Shown here: one piece after another, positions 34,221 to 44,892 of the stretch
Position numbering within the stretch: the first letter of the stretch is position 1
Layout of the letters: each line of letters starts with the position of its first letter
From: Chlorops oryzae
Taxonomy: Eukaryota; Arthropoda; Insecta; Diptera; Chloropidae
Length of the DNA stretch: 64,000 nucleotides
Reading direction: 5' to 3'
Assembly (NCBI GenBank): GCA_020466095.1
Contig: CM035807.1
Coordinates: 77,498,595-77,562,594, forward strand
Notes under the pieces: generated by a model
Told to the model about the DNA's origin: nothing
What the model saw: the letters and a program-made list of their open reading frames with translations, nothing else
Databases searched by the model: none
Program-made: the position numbers and the translations under genes

Positions 34221-34661
34221 TGTATGTCTGTCTGTCTGTCTCCATACATTTTTCTTATCGAAGGAGTTGGCATACCTTCATTAAATTTGGTATGCGTGCT
34301 CATGGGGACATGAGTAAAACCAAGTTCGGGAACGGACCCGACCGGACGATATTGAGGGGTCTGTCGCAAAAATCTCAAAATCTGATTTTTTTCGAACTAT
34401 TTCAATGAAACTTAAAATTTGACCGTATATTTAAGCATCCGATTACAATTTAAAACGTTTGGAAAAGTGGGCGTGTCAAAGGGGCGGTTTTCATAAAGAA
34501 ATTTTACAAAAGTCGGTATATGGGGCCCCTTATGGCCTTAAAACCGCTTGAATATTCTTTCTTAATGGTCCTGTTTTTTGGGCGCGTTTTAAAAATTATT
34601 TAAACATCGGTGTCTATGTCGGGCATTGTATTGTCGCTCGTCTGACTATAACACCCTTGAT
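34221..34661 (-). mobile_element. Mini-me-like repeat, family A, truncated in its microsatellite
   Basis: This is the reverse complement of the family A body: (TCTG)n at the left, then CTTATCGAAGGAGTTGG, GTATGCGTGCTCATGGGGAC, TGGGCGTG and TGACTATAACACCC at the right. The core and the terminal hairpin that follow the (GACA)n in full copies are missing, so the copy ends inside the tetranucleotide tract. Confidence 0.7.
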
Positions 34662-35050
34662 TGTTATTTTTTATTGTGATTTTTGTTCTGAAGGAAATGA
34701 TTTTGAGTATCTTTTGTTCTCATGTCTTTTTGTTCTATCTAATTGTTTAAGATGACTGATGAGAATTTTAATATTGTTCATATTGTCATTCATAGATACG
34801 TAAATGTGTACGTATGTAGAACTTTCTCATATGCGATTTAAATTAAACAAAACACATAATATAGGAAATTTTTTCTACGGTACTCCTTTGAAAGCCTCTG
34901 TGTGAACTCCTATGGGAAAGAAGTTTTATGCCAGCTTGGGAAAATTTTAAGAAATCGGGTCCCATAAACATACATACATGTGAAAGGTTTGGTGTTAAGA
35001 TAATTTGAAATAGGAAATACTAAGTGTTCTGGACGTCCTTCGTCGAACTG

Positions 35051-35516
35051 CCTTCCTCCCTCTCTTTATCATCTCTCTTCCTCTCTCTATCCTTTCTCTT
35101 ACTCTTTCTCTATCCTCTGTATTTCTCTTTCTCTCTCCTCTCTCATTTTCTACCCCTATCTTTCTCTCTCTTTCTTTCTTAATCTCTTTCTCTCCCCCTC
35201 TCTCCCTCTCTCTCTCTTCCTCTCTTTCTTTCTTAATCTCTTTCTCTCCCTCTTTCTCTTCCTCTCTTCTCTTCTCTTTCTCTCCTCTCTCCTCTCCTCT
35301 TTCTCTTTCTCTCCTCTCTCTTCCTTCTCTCTCTCCCTCTCTCCTCTCTCTCTCCTCTCTCCTCTCTCCCTCTCTCCTCTCTCTCTCCTCCTCTCTTCTT
35401 CCTATCTCTCTCTCTCCCTCTCTTCCTCTCTCTCTCTCCCTCTCTCTCTCTCTCCTCTCTCTCCCTCTCCTCTCTCTCTTCTCTCTCTCTCCTATCTCTC
35501 TCTTCTCTCCCTCTCC

Positions 35517-35551
<35 letters not shown>

Positions 35552-35637
35552 TCTCTCCCCTCTCTCTATCTCTCTCTTCTCTCTCTCTCTCCTATCTCTC
35601 TCTCTCTCTCTCCCTCTCCTATCTCTCTCTTCTCTCT

Positions 35638-35682
<45 letters not shown>

Positions 35683-36340
35683 TCCTATCTCTCTCTCTCT
35701 CTCTCCTCTCCTTCTCCTCTCTCTCTCTCCCTCTCCTCTCTCTCTCTCTCCCTCTCCTATCTCTCTCTCTCTCTCCTCTCTTCTCTCTCTCTCTCCTATC
35801 TCTCTCTCCCCTCTCCTATCTCTCTCTATCTCTTTCTTTCTTCTCTCTCTCTCTCTCTTTATCTCTTTCTCTATCTTCCATTCTCTACCCTTCTCTTCAC
35901 ATCTCTCTGTCTTTCTTTCTCTCTCTTTCCTTTTTTCTTTCCTTCTTTCTCCCTTTCTCTCTTTTTCTCTCTTTCTTTCTCTCTCTCCCTCTTTATTTTT
36001 CTCTCTTTCTCTTTTTGTCTCTCTCTCTCTATCTTCCTATCTTTTTCTCACTATCTCTTTTTCTCCATCTCTATTTTCATCTTTCAATCTTTTTATCCCT
36101 CCCTCTTTTTCTCCTTCTCTCTTTTTCTTCTCCTCTCTCGTTCACCCTCTCTTCCTCACTCTCTTCTTCCGTTCTCTTCCTCTCTTTTCACCACCTTTCC
36201 TTTCTCGTCCCCCTCTTCCTATATCTTCTTCTCTTTTCCTCTCTCTTAATCTCTCTTCGACTCTCCTCCTCTCTCTTCCTCATTCTTCCTCACTCATCCC
36301 TCCTTTTCCTTCTAACCCTCTCACTCATTTTTCTAAATTT
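35051..36340. repeat. 1.3 kb polypyrimidine tract
   Basis: The + strand is almost entirely C and T for nearly 1.3 kb, mainly CTCTCT with TTTCTCTT variants at the ends. A higher-order motif, CCCTCTCCTATCTCTCTCTC, recurs at least five times between about 35,490 and 35,830. The 251-codon frame beginning at 36,015 is a serine/leucine/phenylalanine artefact of this tract. Such tracts can form triplex DNA. Confidence 0.9.
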
Positions 36341-39280
36341 TCAAAATCAAATCGATGTTTTTGACTCACCAATATTCTTGAGCCCCTTTATGCTCATTAC
36401 ATGTACATTTAGTACAAAATACGAAATTACACTTGTGCATGAAAAACATTTATCAAAAGAAAACGTAATTTCCAGCTTCGAAGTTCATAGTTGGAAGCCG
36501 AAAATCTTAACAAAAAACAGGAAAAACGCAACTGTTCATGAACGTACGTGCCCGATAGACAGACGGTTGGGTGCCATCGCCAATGAAGATCTTCACAGAC
36601 GAACGGTTGTTAATGACTTTTTTCTTCAACTTGATGTTTTTTTTTTTTTTGGGGGTTTTGGTTGTTTTTTCTTTTCGGAAAGTCTATTTTGTGCATTTGC
36701 TTCGAACTTAATTGTAGCCTTTGAAGACCCAAAATTGTGCAACGATGCATGCAAAGTTACCGCTACTTGAAAAAAATCGCTTCGCAACGCTGCAGCGTTT
36801 TCGGTTGTCGGCTTTCGGCTTTCGGTTCGCGGCATTCAGACCTACTTTTATCTCTTTGTTTCAGGTTTTGCCTTTATATCGTTCGCTTTATTTGGCTTAT
36901 TAACGGTTTCCTTGCGTTTGCGTTATTGCTTTGCATTTTAGGCAAGTTAAGTAGCCAAGTGCGCGAGGCCCCAAGTGCCTCTATTGGGCTGGAGCAATGC
37001 ATGCAACGCCGTTGTTGCTTTACCTTCAATTTTTCGGCGGTAGTAATTATAGGGTATTTTTTCTTTTCTTTTCGTTTCTTTTTCCTACATCCGTTGTTAT
37101 TGGCTTCAGACATAGTCACACGGTCGGTTTGAAACGCTACTTGGAGCTTTTAAAAAGTGCATAGATTTCCGTCGTCGCCGCGTTTTGCTTTGGCTTGACG
37201 ATGTCGAATTGTTTCGCTTCGTTTCTATGACTTTTTCATCTTACGAAGGCTTGCATTGAGCTCGATGGTGCGTTGTTGGTGTTGTTTCTTATGTTTTTTT
37301 TTAAATATTTATTTATGTATTTATTTTTATTTTTTGTTTGCTTGCTTTCAGCTGTTGACATTCGAATCAAATGGCGCATGCGTGTATGACGGATTTGTCG
37401 CACCTTTTTATTTATTTTGGTTTGAGGCTTTTCGAAAGAAATCATTTTCAAAGATCTCACTTGGGATTTGGTAATTTAAATAACCTTGAAATGTTGTGGT
37501 GGCGTCTCTTTCAATTTTTGATGACAATTTTAAAGTGAAAAAGTATTAATTTTTTCCCCGAAAAAACCATTCAATTATTATTTTCAGTTTGTAAACAAAG
37601 TTTGCAGAAAGCTATAGTGGTAAATGAACGTTTTGTCTGAAGTCTTCAGTTTTTGAAAAACTCCTCAGTATACGCATTATTATTTCTCACTGAATCATAA
37701 TTTCTTTTTAATAGATTTTAGATTGATTTCAGTATTTCAAATGATAATTTATCTGACAAACAAAATGAAGATTTTAACGAAGAATTTCGCATCAAAATTC
37801 CACTTTAATGAACCAAAAATGGACGAAAGAAACATTCTACACACTTTTCTTGAAATGTGCCTGAAAGTATGCAACTTTCTATTGACCAGAATATGTCTCA
37901 ATTATTTTGGTGAAATTCTAACCAACTCATAGCTTTAACCAACACACTTTAGCTTCATTAGAACATTAGAAATGAAAAAAAAAAAAAACATTAATGCTTA
38001 TACCTATGTGAAATCGAATGGGTATTAACACCGCATATCGATAGTTATGTGTGTTCATTTCATTCGAATCAAATCAATACCTCACCCGCTCACTCAAATT
38101 GCAAAATGCTCTCAGCCAGAAGTGTTCTTGACTGCAGACAGCAGCGCATCAAATTGCATTAAAACATAAATTCTCTAAATAAACGAAGGAAGTGGCATGT
38201 GAACAACAAAAAAAAAAAAAACCCCCCACCCGTAATCTCAAATCCATTTATGCACACTGCTAGACATAGTGGCGATATCCGAGCTTACTGGACATTACTT
38301 TGGAACGCCTGTCTATGAGTATCTATGTCTCTCTCTCTCTGTCTCTCTCCCTTTCTATCTCTCTTTACACTCTCTCTGTCAGAAGGAATGTGTCCCGATA
38401 CGACGCGCAGGCATGCAAATCGTAGCCATTAACGCGCTCGATTGCAATTGCAAGAAAAAAAATGAGAATTTTTTCTGTTTGGAAAGTGAAGAAAAATAGA
38501 AAAAGAGTAAAGAAATTAAATCGAGGAGCGAAATATCATTTTCGAAAGCGTGTTATTTTACCTTTTGCTTGGAGGAGCGACTTAACTACACGGATACATA
38601 CAAGACCTTTGACCATGAAAAAAGCTTTAAATCGAAGACAAGAAATCGATTTATCCATGCAATATAAAAGAAAATAATCGAAATATAAAATTAAAAAAAA
38701 ATATTGCGGACAGATCCCATAAGTGGGCATTCCCTTTAAGCGGACAAATTTCCAACCAACGAGGTTTTTCCAATGATTTTCATACTAAATGATCCCTGGT
38801 AAGCGAACGCGGACATTTGATTTCGAAATTTTCGATACTTTTCCTTGTAAAACAATCTCCATAAGTGGACACAAAAAAACTCCAACGAAAAAAACAACAG
38901 CATTGAATCTTATAACCTATAGGAGCATTCCACGAAAAACTGGAAATGCAACTCAGTTTTAATGTATTAGTTTTAACGGTGTAATGCACGTTTTAGGGCA
39001 GCTGACACCTTCTTGTCAAATAGTTTTAGAATAACATGAAACTTAAGTCAACTGTTTTGATTTTAGAGCCGTTAGTTTTGATAGTAAAAAAAAAAACGAG
39101 AAAACTTTTACTTTTTGAGTGTGGCTTTTGTATTGCCATTGTCGTTTTTGTGCTATAACTAAGACCTGACTTCTTCATAAAAGCTTAAGTCCAAGAAAAA
39201 AACTACGATTTAGAAAAAATTTTTTTTTAAAATACGTTTCGTTGGTGAGATAATGCCGTTACCAATTGGCAAGTTTTACT
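36341..39280. other. Spacer, GC-richer in part
   Basis: No gene was recognised. GTCGGCTTTCGGCTTTCGG repeats lie near 36,805, and several T runs occur. A Tigger-like GCGGACA/AAGTGGACA set of motifs at about 38,705-38,880 suggests a decayed pogo-type fragment. All frames here look compositional. Confidence 0.5.
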
Positions 39281-39569
39281 GTCCAACACGTGGCGCATAA
39301 TTTGTACAAAGTACTTTCCTTTCAAAACGTCTTGGTTTTCCAAATATATTTCTTGTCTTTACAAGTAGTTTCTAAAGCTGTAATAAAAAACGTTAAAAGC
39401 GCGACTATTATATAAACAACGTATTTAATACTTGATGAATTAAAGGTGTCCGACACGTGACAAATAGTTTGTACAAAGTACTTTCGTTTCAGAATGCCTT
39501 GGTTTTCCAAATATAAGTATTTCTTGTCTTAACAAGTAGTTTCTAAAGCTGTAATAAAAAACGTTAAAA
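39281..39569. repeat. Direct tandem repeat, about 120 bp x 2
   Basis: Units begin GTCC-A/G-ACACGTG at 39,281 and 39,448, and both run through TTTGTACAAAGTACTTTC, CTTGGTTTTCCAAATATA and AAGCTGTAATAAAAAACGTT, ending near 39,398 and 39,569. The second unit has a 4-base insertion. Confidence 0.8.
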
Positions 39570-39684
39570 ATTAAAATAAAACAAACTTTTTTTCGAGAGG
39601 CCTTTCGGCTTGGTATCACCTTTTATTTGTGGAAAAGATACTTTGAAATGGAAGTATGTATGTTGGTGAATATTTTTTTAATGA

Positions 39685-39852
39685 TTTTTATTTCATGAAG
39701 GTTATCAAGTTTTAATAATAGCTGATCACACGCAATCAATTAGTGCTATGCGTATGAGAAAACTTCATGCAAGGAAACAGGCCGAAGATTCAAACTTTAA
39801 AGCCAAGGAGTCAATGAGAATTGCTGAATTACGAAAGCGAAAACGGGAATAG
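39685..39852 (+). pseudogene. Short basic ORF, probable remnant of a mobile-element protein
   Basis: An open frame runs from 39,685 to a TAG at 39,850-39,852, with the first ATG at 39,748. From there the peptide reads MRMRKLHARKQAED, then FKAKESMRIAELRKRKRE. The spacing of Arg/Lys and the 'MRKxxARxxAED..FKxKES.R..ELRKRKR' pattern resemble a short basic charged module common in repetitive insect proteins. It lies among repeated ACGTGAC motifs, so transposon origin is likely. No longer protein can be reconstructed from the flanks. The family is not named. Confidence 0.35.
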
Positions 39853-40533
39853 GCTTCTTAAAATTGTGGAGTGTCGATATTACAGATTAACTGAAGTACA
39901 AACGGTAGTTAACTATTGAAAAACTACCAATATTCACTGTATACTTGAACTCTGTCCGACACGTGACGTACTTTGTCTGTACGTGACAAGACAATAAAAT
40001 AATTTTTTTTTTACTTCCACGAACTTTTTTTTAAATTTTTTTCTGCTTTACATAGGCTTCAATTCCTGGTTATAATTTGCTTCAAACATATCAGTGCTCC
40101 ATGTTCAATAGTTTCGCTGAAATTTAAATATAAAGACTTCAACTTAAAACACTGGTTCACTAGACCTGTCTATTACGTGACAGCACTTCTTATTTTTTTC
40201 TTGGCAATCTAAGACATTTTTTTACTGTTTCTTTGTGGTCATCGACTATCTAAACTTCAAGCTATTATATAAAATTATTTTAAATAATATCTTATTAATA
40301 CATCTTCAACTAGGCGCTTTTAAAAACCAAAAAAAGTTGAGTTTGTCTGTACGTGACGGTATATGTAATTATTAAAAATTCAGAGCGCCGATTTCAAGAT
40401 AAACAGCCCCATTCTAAATGAATATTCCTCCGTTGAAAAATTAATTTTTAAAAAATTATATGTAATTTTTACTTAAATATCCCGCCAAATGCGGGACGTC
40501 TGGCAACACTGGTACTTATGTAAGTAAAAATAA

Positions 40534-41406
40534 AACAAGTAAGGGTGTTATAGTCAGGCGAGCCTGACAATAGAATACCCGACACAGACAGACATGTTCA
40601 AATAGTTTTTCATATCAAGAGCTATTTAAAGCCATAAGGGGCCCCATATACTGACTTTTGTTAAATTTCTTTATGAAAACCGCCCTTTTGCCACGACCAC
40701 TTTTCCAATTTTTGTTGAACTATAATCGGAGGCTTAAATATACGCTCAAATTTTAAGTTTCATTAAAATGTTTCGAAAAAATCAGATTTTAAGGCTGTTT
40801 TGGGATTTTTGTGACAGACCCTAGTACTGGAGGTACCATTAAAAATGGACCGATCAAGGAAATTTTGTGGAAGGATGTTTAAGGCTACAAAGGAAGCATA
40901 AGTGCCAAATTTCGTTCAAGTCCCATTTGAATTTGGGGTGTAGCAGACAATTTTCGAAAGCCGCCCTTCTGCCACGCCCACTTTTTCAATTTTTGGAAAT
41001 AATATTACTGGTCTTTAAATATGATCAAATTACAAATTTCATCAAAATATCTTGAAAAACTTCGATTTTAGAGCAGTTTTTTGTGATAATCGTAACAGAC
41101 CCTAGTACTGGAGGTACGCCTAAAAATGGTCCGATAGGGTCCATTCTTAAACTTGTTCTTACTAATGTCCCCGTGAGCACGCATACCAAATTTTGTCAAG
41201 ATAGCTCAACTCCTTCGATAAGATAACTGTATACAGACAGACAGACAGACAGACAGAGACAGACAGACGGACATGTCTAAATCGAGTCTCCTCGTGACGC
41301 TGATCATTTCTATATATATTTTGTATGGTCTATCTCGACTGGTTCTGGGTGTTACACACAACCACACAAACGCAATATACCCTCGACACAAAGTGTGTCG
41401 AGTATA
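40534..41406 (+). mobile_element. Mini-me-like repeat, family A, full copy with internal duplication
   Basis: The left end is AACAAGTAAGGGTGTTATAG. The right part has (ACAG)n, the core GACATGTCTAAATCGA, TTTCTATATATATTTTG and a terminal hairpin CGACACA-AAG-TGTGTCG followed by AGTATAAA. The internal block with CAGACCCTAGTACTGGAGG appears twice (about 40,812 and 41,098), which explains the extra length. No coding capacity. Confidence 0.8.
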
Positions 41407-41559
41407 AATATATATATATTATAATACTAATTCCTAATAACAAATGATAAACAATAAATAATAAATAAATAAAAATAAAAAATAATAAAAAAATAAAAAT
41501 CTTAAAACGTAGAAAATTATGAAAAATAGTACAAAATAATGATAAAAACATAGATAAAA

Positions 41560-41581
41560 ATAAATAAATAAACAAATAAAA

Positions 41582-41632
<51 letters not shown>

Positions 41633-41634
41633 AT
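41560..41634. repeat. (TAAA)n microsatellite
   Basis: A run of about 18 AAAT units directly follows the AT-rich sequence after the mini-me-like copy. It produces a leucine/isoleucine/tyrosine-rich frame on the minus strand that is not a gene. Confidence 0.9.
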
Positions 41635-42324
41635 ATATAAGTAAATAAAAAAAAATTTTTAAAATCTTTCCAGCTCCTTTCATATATGAATCCTTCTCAA
41701 AGCCAATGCATTGTAGTTCCCAAATAACAGTTTTTCGATTCACATAAGCTTCTTGTTCCTCACTCCAATCTTTTTTTTTTTTGGCATATGTATGCTCATT
41801 TTTCAAGGCACGTTTCCTGCACAGAGAAAAAAATCAATCAGAAAACTGGTTAAATCAAAAGGAAAAACATGCAAAACGGCTTCAAAAGGAATATTTTTAT
41901 TTTAACAATTTTTCTTGTTGGAAAAACTAAAGATTTTCATTTTGAATCAATCATATTTTAGGTTGAATTGAAATGATAATTTTCAAAATTTGATTTAAAT
42001 TTAAATTGTTAACCAACCACGGACGTAATTGAAATGACAAGATAATTTTTAAAATAAAAAAAACTTAAAAAAAAAAATACCTATACAAGAAGAAATGTCA
42101 AAACAAATTTAATTAACGTTCAAAGCAAATGGCCACAGAGCCCTCTGCTGAATATAACCCAAAAAATAGCCATCGGATGGACTTCATCCGATTTTGTCAC
42201 TCCGTTGTCGTGCGACTGCTTTCGCAATGCGTAAAAAGTTCTAAGATGAATGAATATCTTATATGTCCTTTTTAATAAAACAAATGAGAATTATAACAAA
42301 CGTAAAGAAATGTAATTTAACATA

Positions 42325-43612
42325 TTAGGTGTAGTAAAAAGAAATCCATTATTTTTCGAATAGATGGCGTTATTTATCTGCATCTCGCGTTGTATAAGTC
42401 CGATCGTGTTCCGCTAGGGGGCATTAGAAAGATGACAGTTCCTACTAAAAAAGTATTTTTGACACTTTTTTGATTGATTGATTCAGTTTTGTTTGAGAGC
42501 TTGTCAAAGATGGACATCAGCAAAGAGAAAATTCGCTACATTTTACAGTTTTTCTTCGATAAGGGAGAAAACGCAAGCCAGGCGGCTGAAAATGTGAATA
42601 GCGTTTATGGACCTGATACTGTAACAGCCAATCATGCGCAATTTTGATTTCGTCGATTCCGTTCCGGTAACTTCGATGTCAAGGATGCACCACGCACTGG
42701 AAGGCCAATTGTCGAAAATGTCGATAAAATCATGGAAATTATCGAGTCCGACCGTCATGTTAGCACTGTTTCGATTGCAAAAGAGCTAAAGATTGTACAA
42801 AAAACCGTTTGGAACCATTTGAATAAGGCTGGATACACAAAGAAGCTCGATGTATGGGTGCCACACGAGTTAACGCAAAAAAACCTCACAGACCGAATTT
42901 CCATCTGCGAATCGCTGCTGAACCGCAACAAAATCGACCCATTTCTGAAGCGGTTGGTGACTGGTGATGAAAAGTGGGTCACTTACGACAACGTCAAGCG
43001 AAAACGGTCGTGGTCGAAACACGGTGAACCGGCGGAAACGGTGGCCAAGCCAGGATTGACGGCCAGGAAGATTTTGCTGTGTGTTTGGTGGGATTGGCAG
43101 GGAATTATCTACTATGAGCTGCTCCCATACGGCAAAACTCTTAACTCGGAACTCTACTGTCAACAATTGGACCGTCTGAAGGAAGCAATCGCCCATAAGC
43201 GGCCAGCTTTGGCCAATAGGAGAGGAATTGTGTTCCATCAGGACAACGCCAGGCCACACACATCGATAGTGACTCGCCAGAAGCTCCGGGAGTTTAGTTG
43301 GGAGGTTCTTCTGCATCCACCTTATAGTCCGGACCTGGCACCAAGTGATTACCATCTGTTCCTGTCCATGGCGAACAATTTTGCTGGTGAAACATTCGCT
43401 TGAAGAGAGGCTTCTGAAATTCGACTGTCTCAATTTTTTGCTAATAGGAACGAGGGCTTCTATGAGAGAGGCATAATGAAATTACCTTTAAAATGGCAAC
43501 AAGTTATCGAACAAAACGGCGCATATTTGGCCTAAATCGGGTCATTCTAACTATCTTAAATAAAGCCCTCAATTGAATGCAAAAATAATGGATTTCTTTT
43601 TACTACACCTAA
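42325..43612 (+). mobile_element. mariner element (1288 bp), complete ends, TA target duplication
   Basis: The terminal inverted repeats are perfect over 32 bp (42,325-42,356 and 43,581-43,612, beginning TTAGGTGTAGTAAAAAG). The dinucleotide TA flanks both ends (42,323-42,324 and 43,613-43,614). The length is standard for mariner. The single internal transposase frame carries two stop codons, so this copy cannot move itself but its ends should still be recognised by a related transposase. Confidence 0.95.
42510..43535 (+). pseudogene. mariner transposase pseudogene (DD34D), two stop codons
   Basis: The frame runs 341 codons from ATG at 42,510 to TAA at 43,533, the usual length for mariner. 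The N-terminal half shows paired helix-turn-helix DNA-binding regions and the linker DAPRTGRP. The catalytic triad is intact: D153 in TGDEKW, D245 in HQDNARPH and D280 in SPDLAPSD, with exactly 34 residues between the last two. In-frame TGA codons interrupt it at codon 46 (42,645, where a Trp codon is expected) and codon 298 (43,401). No frameshifts are present. The ATG context and sequence resemble the mellifera subfamily; that subfamily call is from memory of the family and is less certain. Confidence 0.92.
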
Positions 43613-43737
43613 TATTTCCTTTAAATCAACCAAAAATGTTCTTGACTCGACTGAAATTTTCGTTCTGCTCGAAAATCAAAAGGACTGTGAATAACAATGC
43701 GCCCTTTTAAAAAAATCATGGCTAAGTTCGCTCAGTG

Positions 43738-44892
43738 TGTTTGCTTTTCTCTTTCGGTTACTTTTCCATTAAAATCTAATAAAAATTTATAGACACGTAC
43801 GTGACGCTGCAGCGCTGCATGGCTGCTTTTATTTCAATGTCTGGGTGGTTGGAGTTGTGTCCTCTCTCCGTCCTGCTAAGCTATTCCGGCTCTCGCTGTC
43901 TCGCTCGCTATATACCTACGCAACTAACATCGCTTCTGTTTTTTCGTTGCATGCAACTTTTGAATCGAGTCGTCAGGCAGGCTATCCTCCACCTCACCTC
44001 GCAACCTAAGCGTTTTTCATATTTGCTTGTTGTTGGTGCTTTCATCTTTGCAAATGTATATGTTATGCAATAAAGTTCGGCCTGTATTTTAACTAAGTAA
44101 ATGCAAATGGGCTTTGGACCGGACTGGACGTACGTCGCTGTGTGGCCGGCCGGCCAACCCGTTTTCCCTCTTTTCTAGCTTTTCTTGTGTTTGCTTTAGT
44201 TCTCTACTGCATTTTGCGCATCTCTGGTCAACTGCAGCTGCTCTATACTCATGCAACGATCTGTACATAACCATAGATGGTATGCACATAGCACTTATGC
44301 CGCATCGTTGGGTATTTTATGTGCAACATTTCTTCTTCCTTTGCATATGCATATGGGCATTTTATATTCGGTTGCAGTTTTTCCTAGCACTAAAAATAAA
44401 TTAATAATGATGTTTTGTTTTTGTCTTTCTTCGAGTAGGGTTTCGTTGGGCGTGCTATGCAGTTAGAATGCAGCAGCGGTAACTTGAAAAAAAAAAGGAA
44501 AACCATTTTATTTTCCTTTGGGATTAGAATTTTTTGTTGGCTCATGTACACTCGAGGTGTTTCTTGCTGCTGCCCCGTTTGGTACTCGTTTTAGGTATAT
44601 TTACATTACATAATATTTTTTGTTTGTTTTATATTTCTTATATCACATGCAGAGCTTTTAATTTTCTTTCCGCTTAAATTCAATTTATCATGGTTTTTAC
44701 ATTCCATTTTGATTGCAAATTCGATGAAACACAAATTATTTTATTTGGAATTTTCCATTTTCTATATTTATAGTGAATAAATACATAATTATGATTTGGA
44801 ATTTCAACTCCTTATGGCACTGTAAAAATATTTTGAAGGCATATTTGTGGATTTTTTTAAAAGTCCACAACGGAGTCGGAAAATGAAATAGA
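43738..44892. other. Spacer, moderately GC-rich
   Basis: No gene was recognised. Frames on both strands between 43,801 and 44,466 lack family features. ATGCA-rich strings and T runs predominate. It could hold regulatory DNA, but nothing specific was seen. Confidence 0.5.

Larger units (their letters stand above)
41820..43737. mobile_element. Inverted-repeat-like element interrupted by a mariner
   Basis: The left end is CACAGAGAAAAAAATC and the right end reads CACTGAGCGAA on the minus strand. Its left 500 bp is homologous to 9196-9551. The mariner splits it. Without the mariner it would be about 630 bp. The two ends are only loosely similar to each other, so the outer boundaries are tentative. 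Confidence 0.5.

Noticed and set aside
36015..36770. 251-codon open frame, the longest in the window
   Set aside because: Its first two thirds translate a pyrimidine-only tract, giving Ser/Leu/Phe repeats; the rest has no family features.
41210..41275. (ACAG)n arrays as a CRISPR-like or satellite array
   Set aside because: They are internal tetranucleotide tracts of mini-me-like elements, with no spacers.
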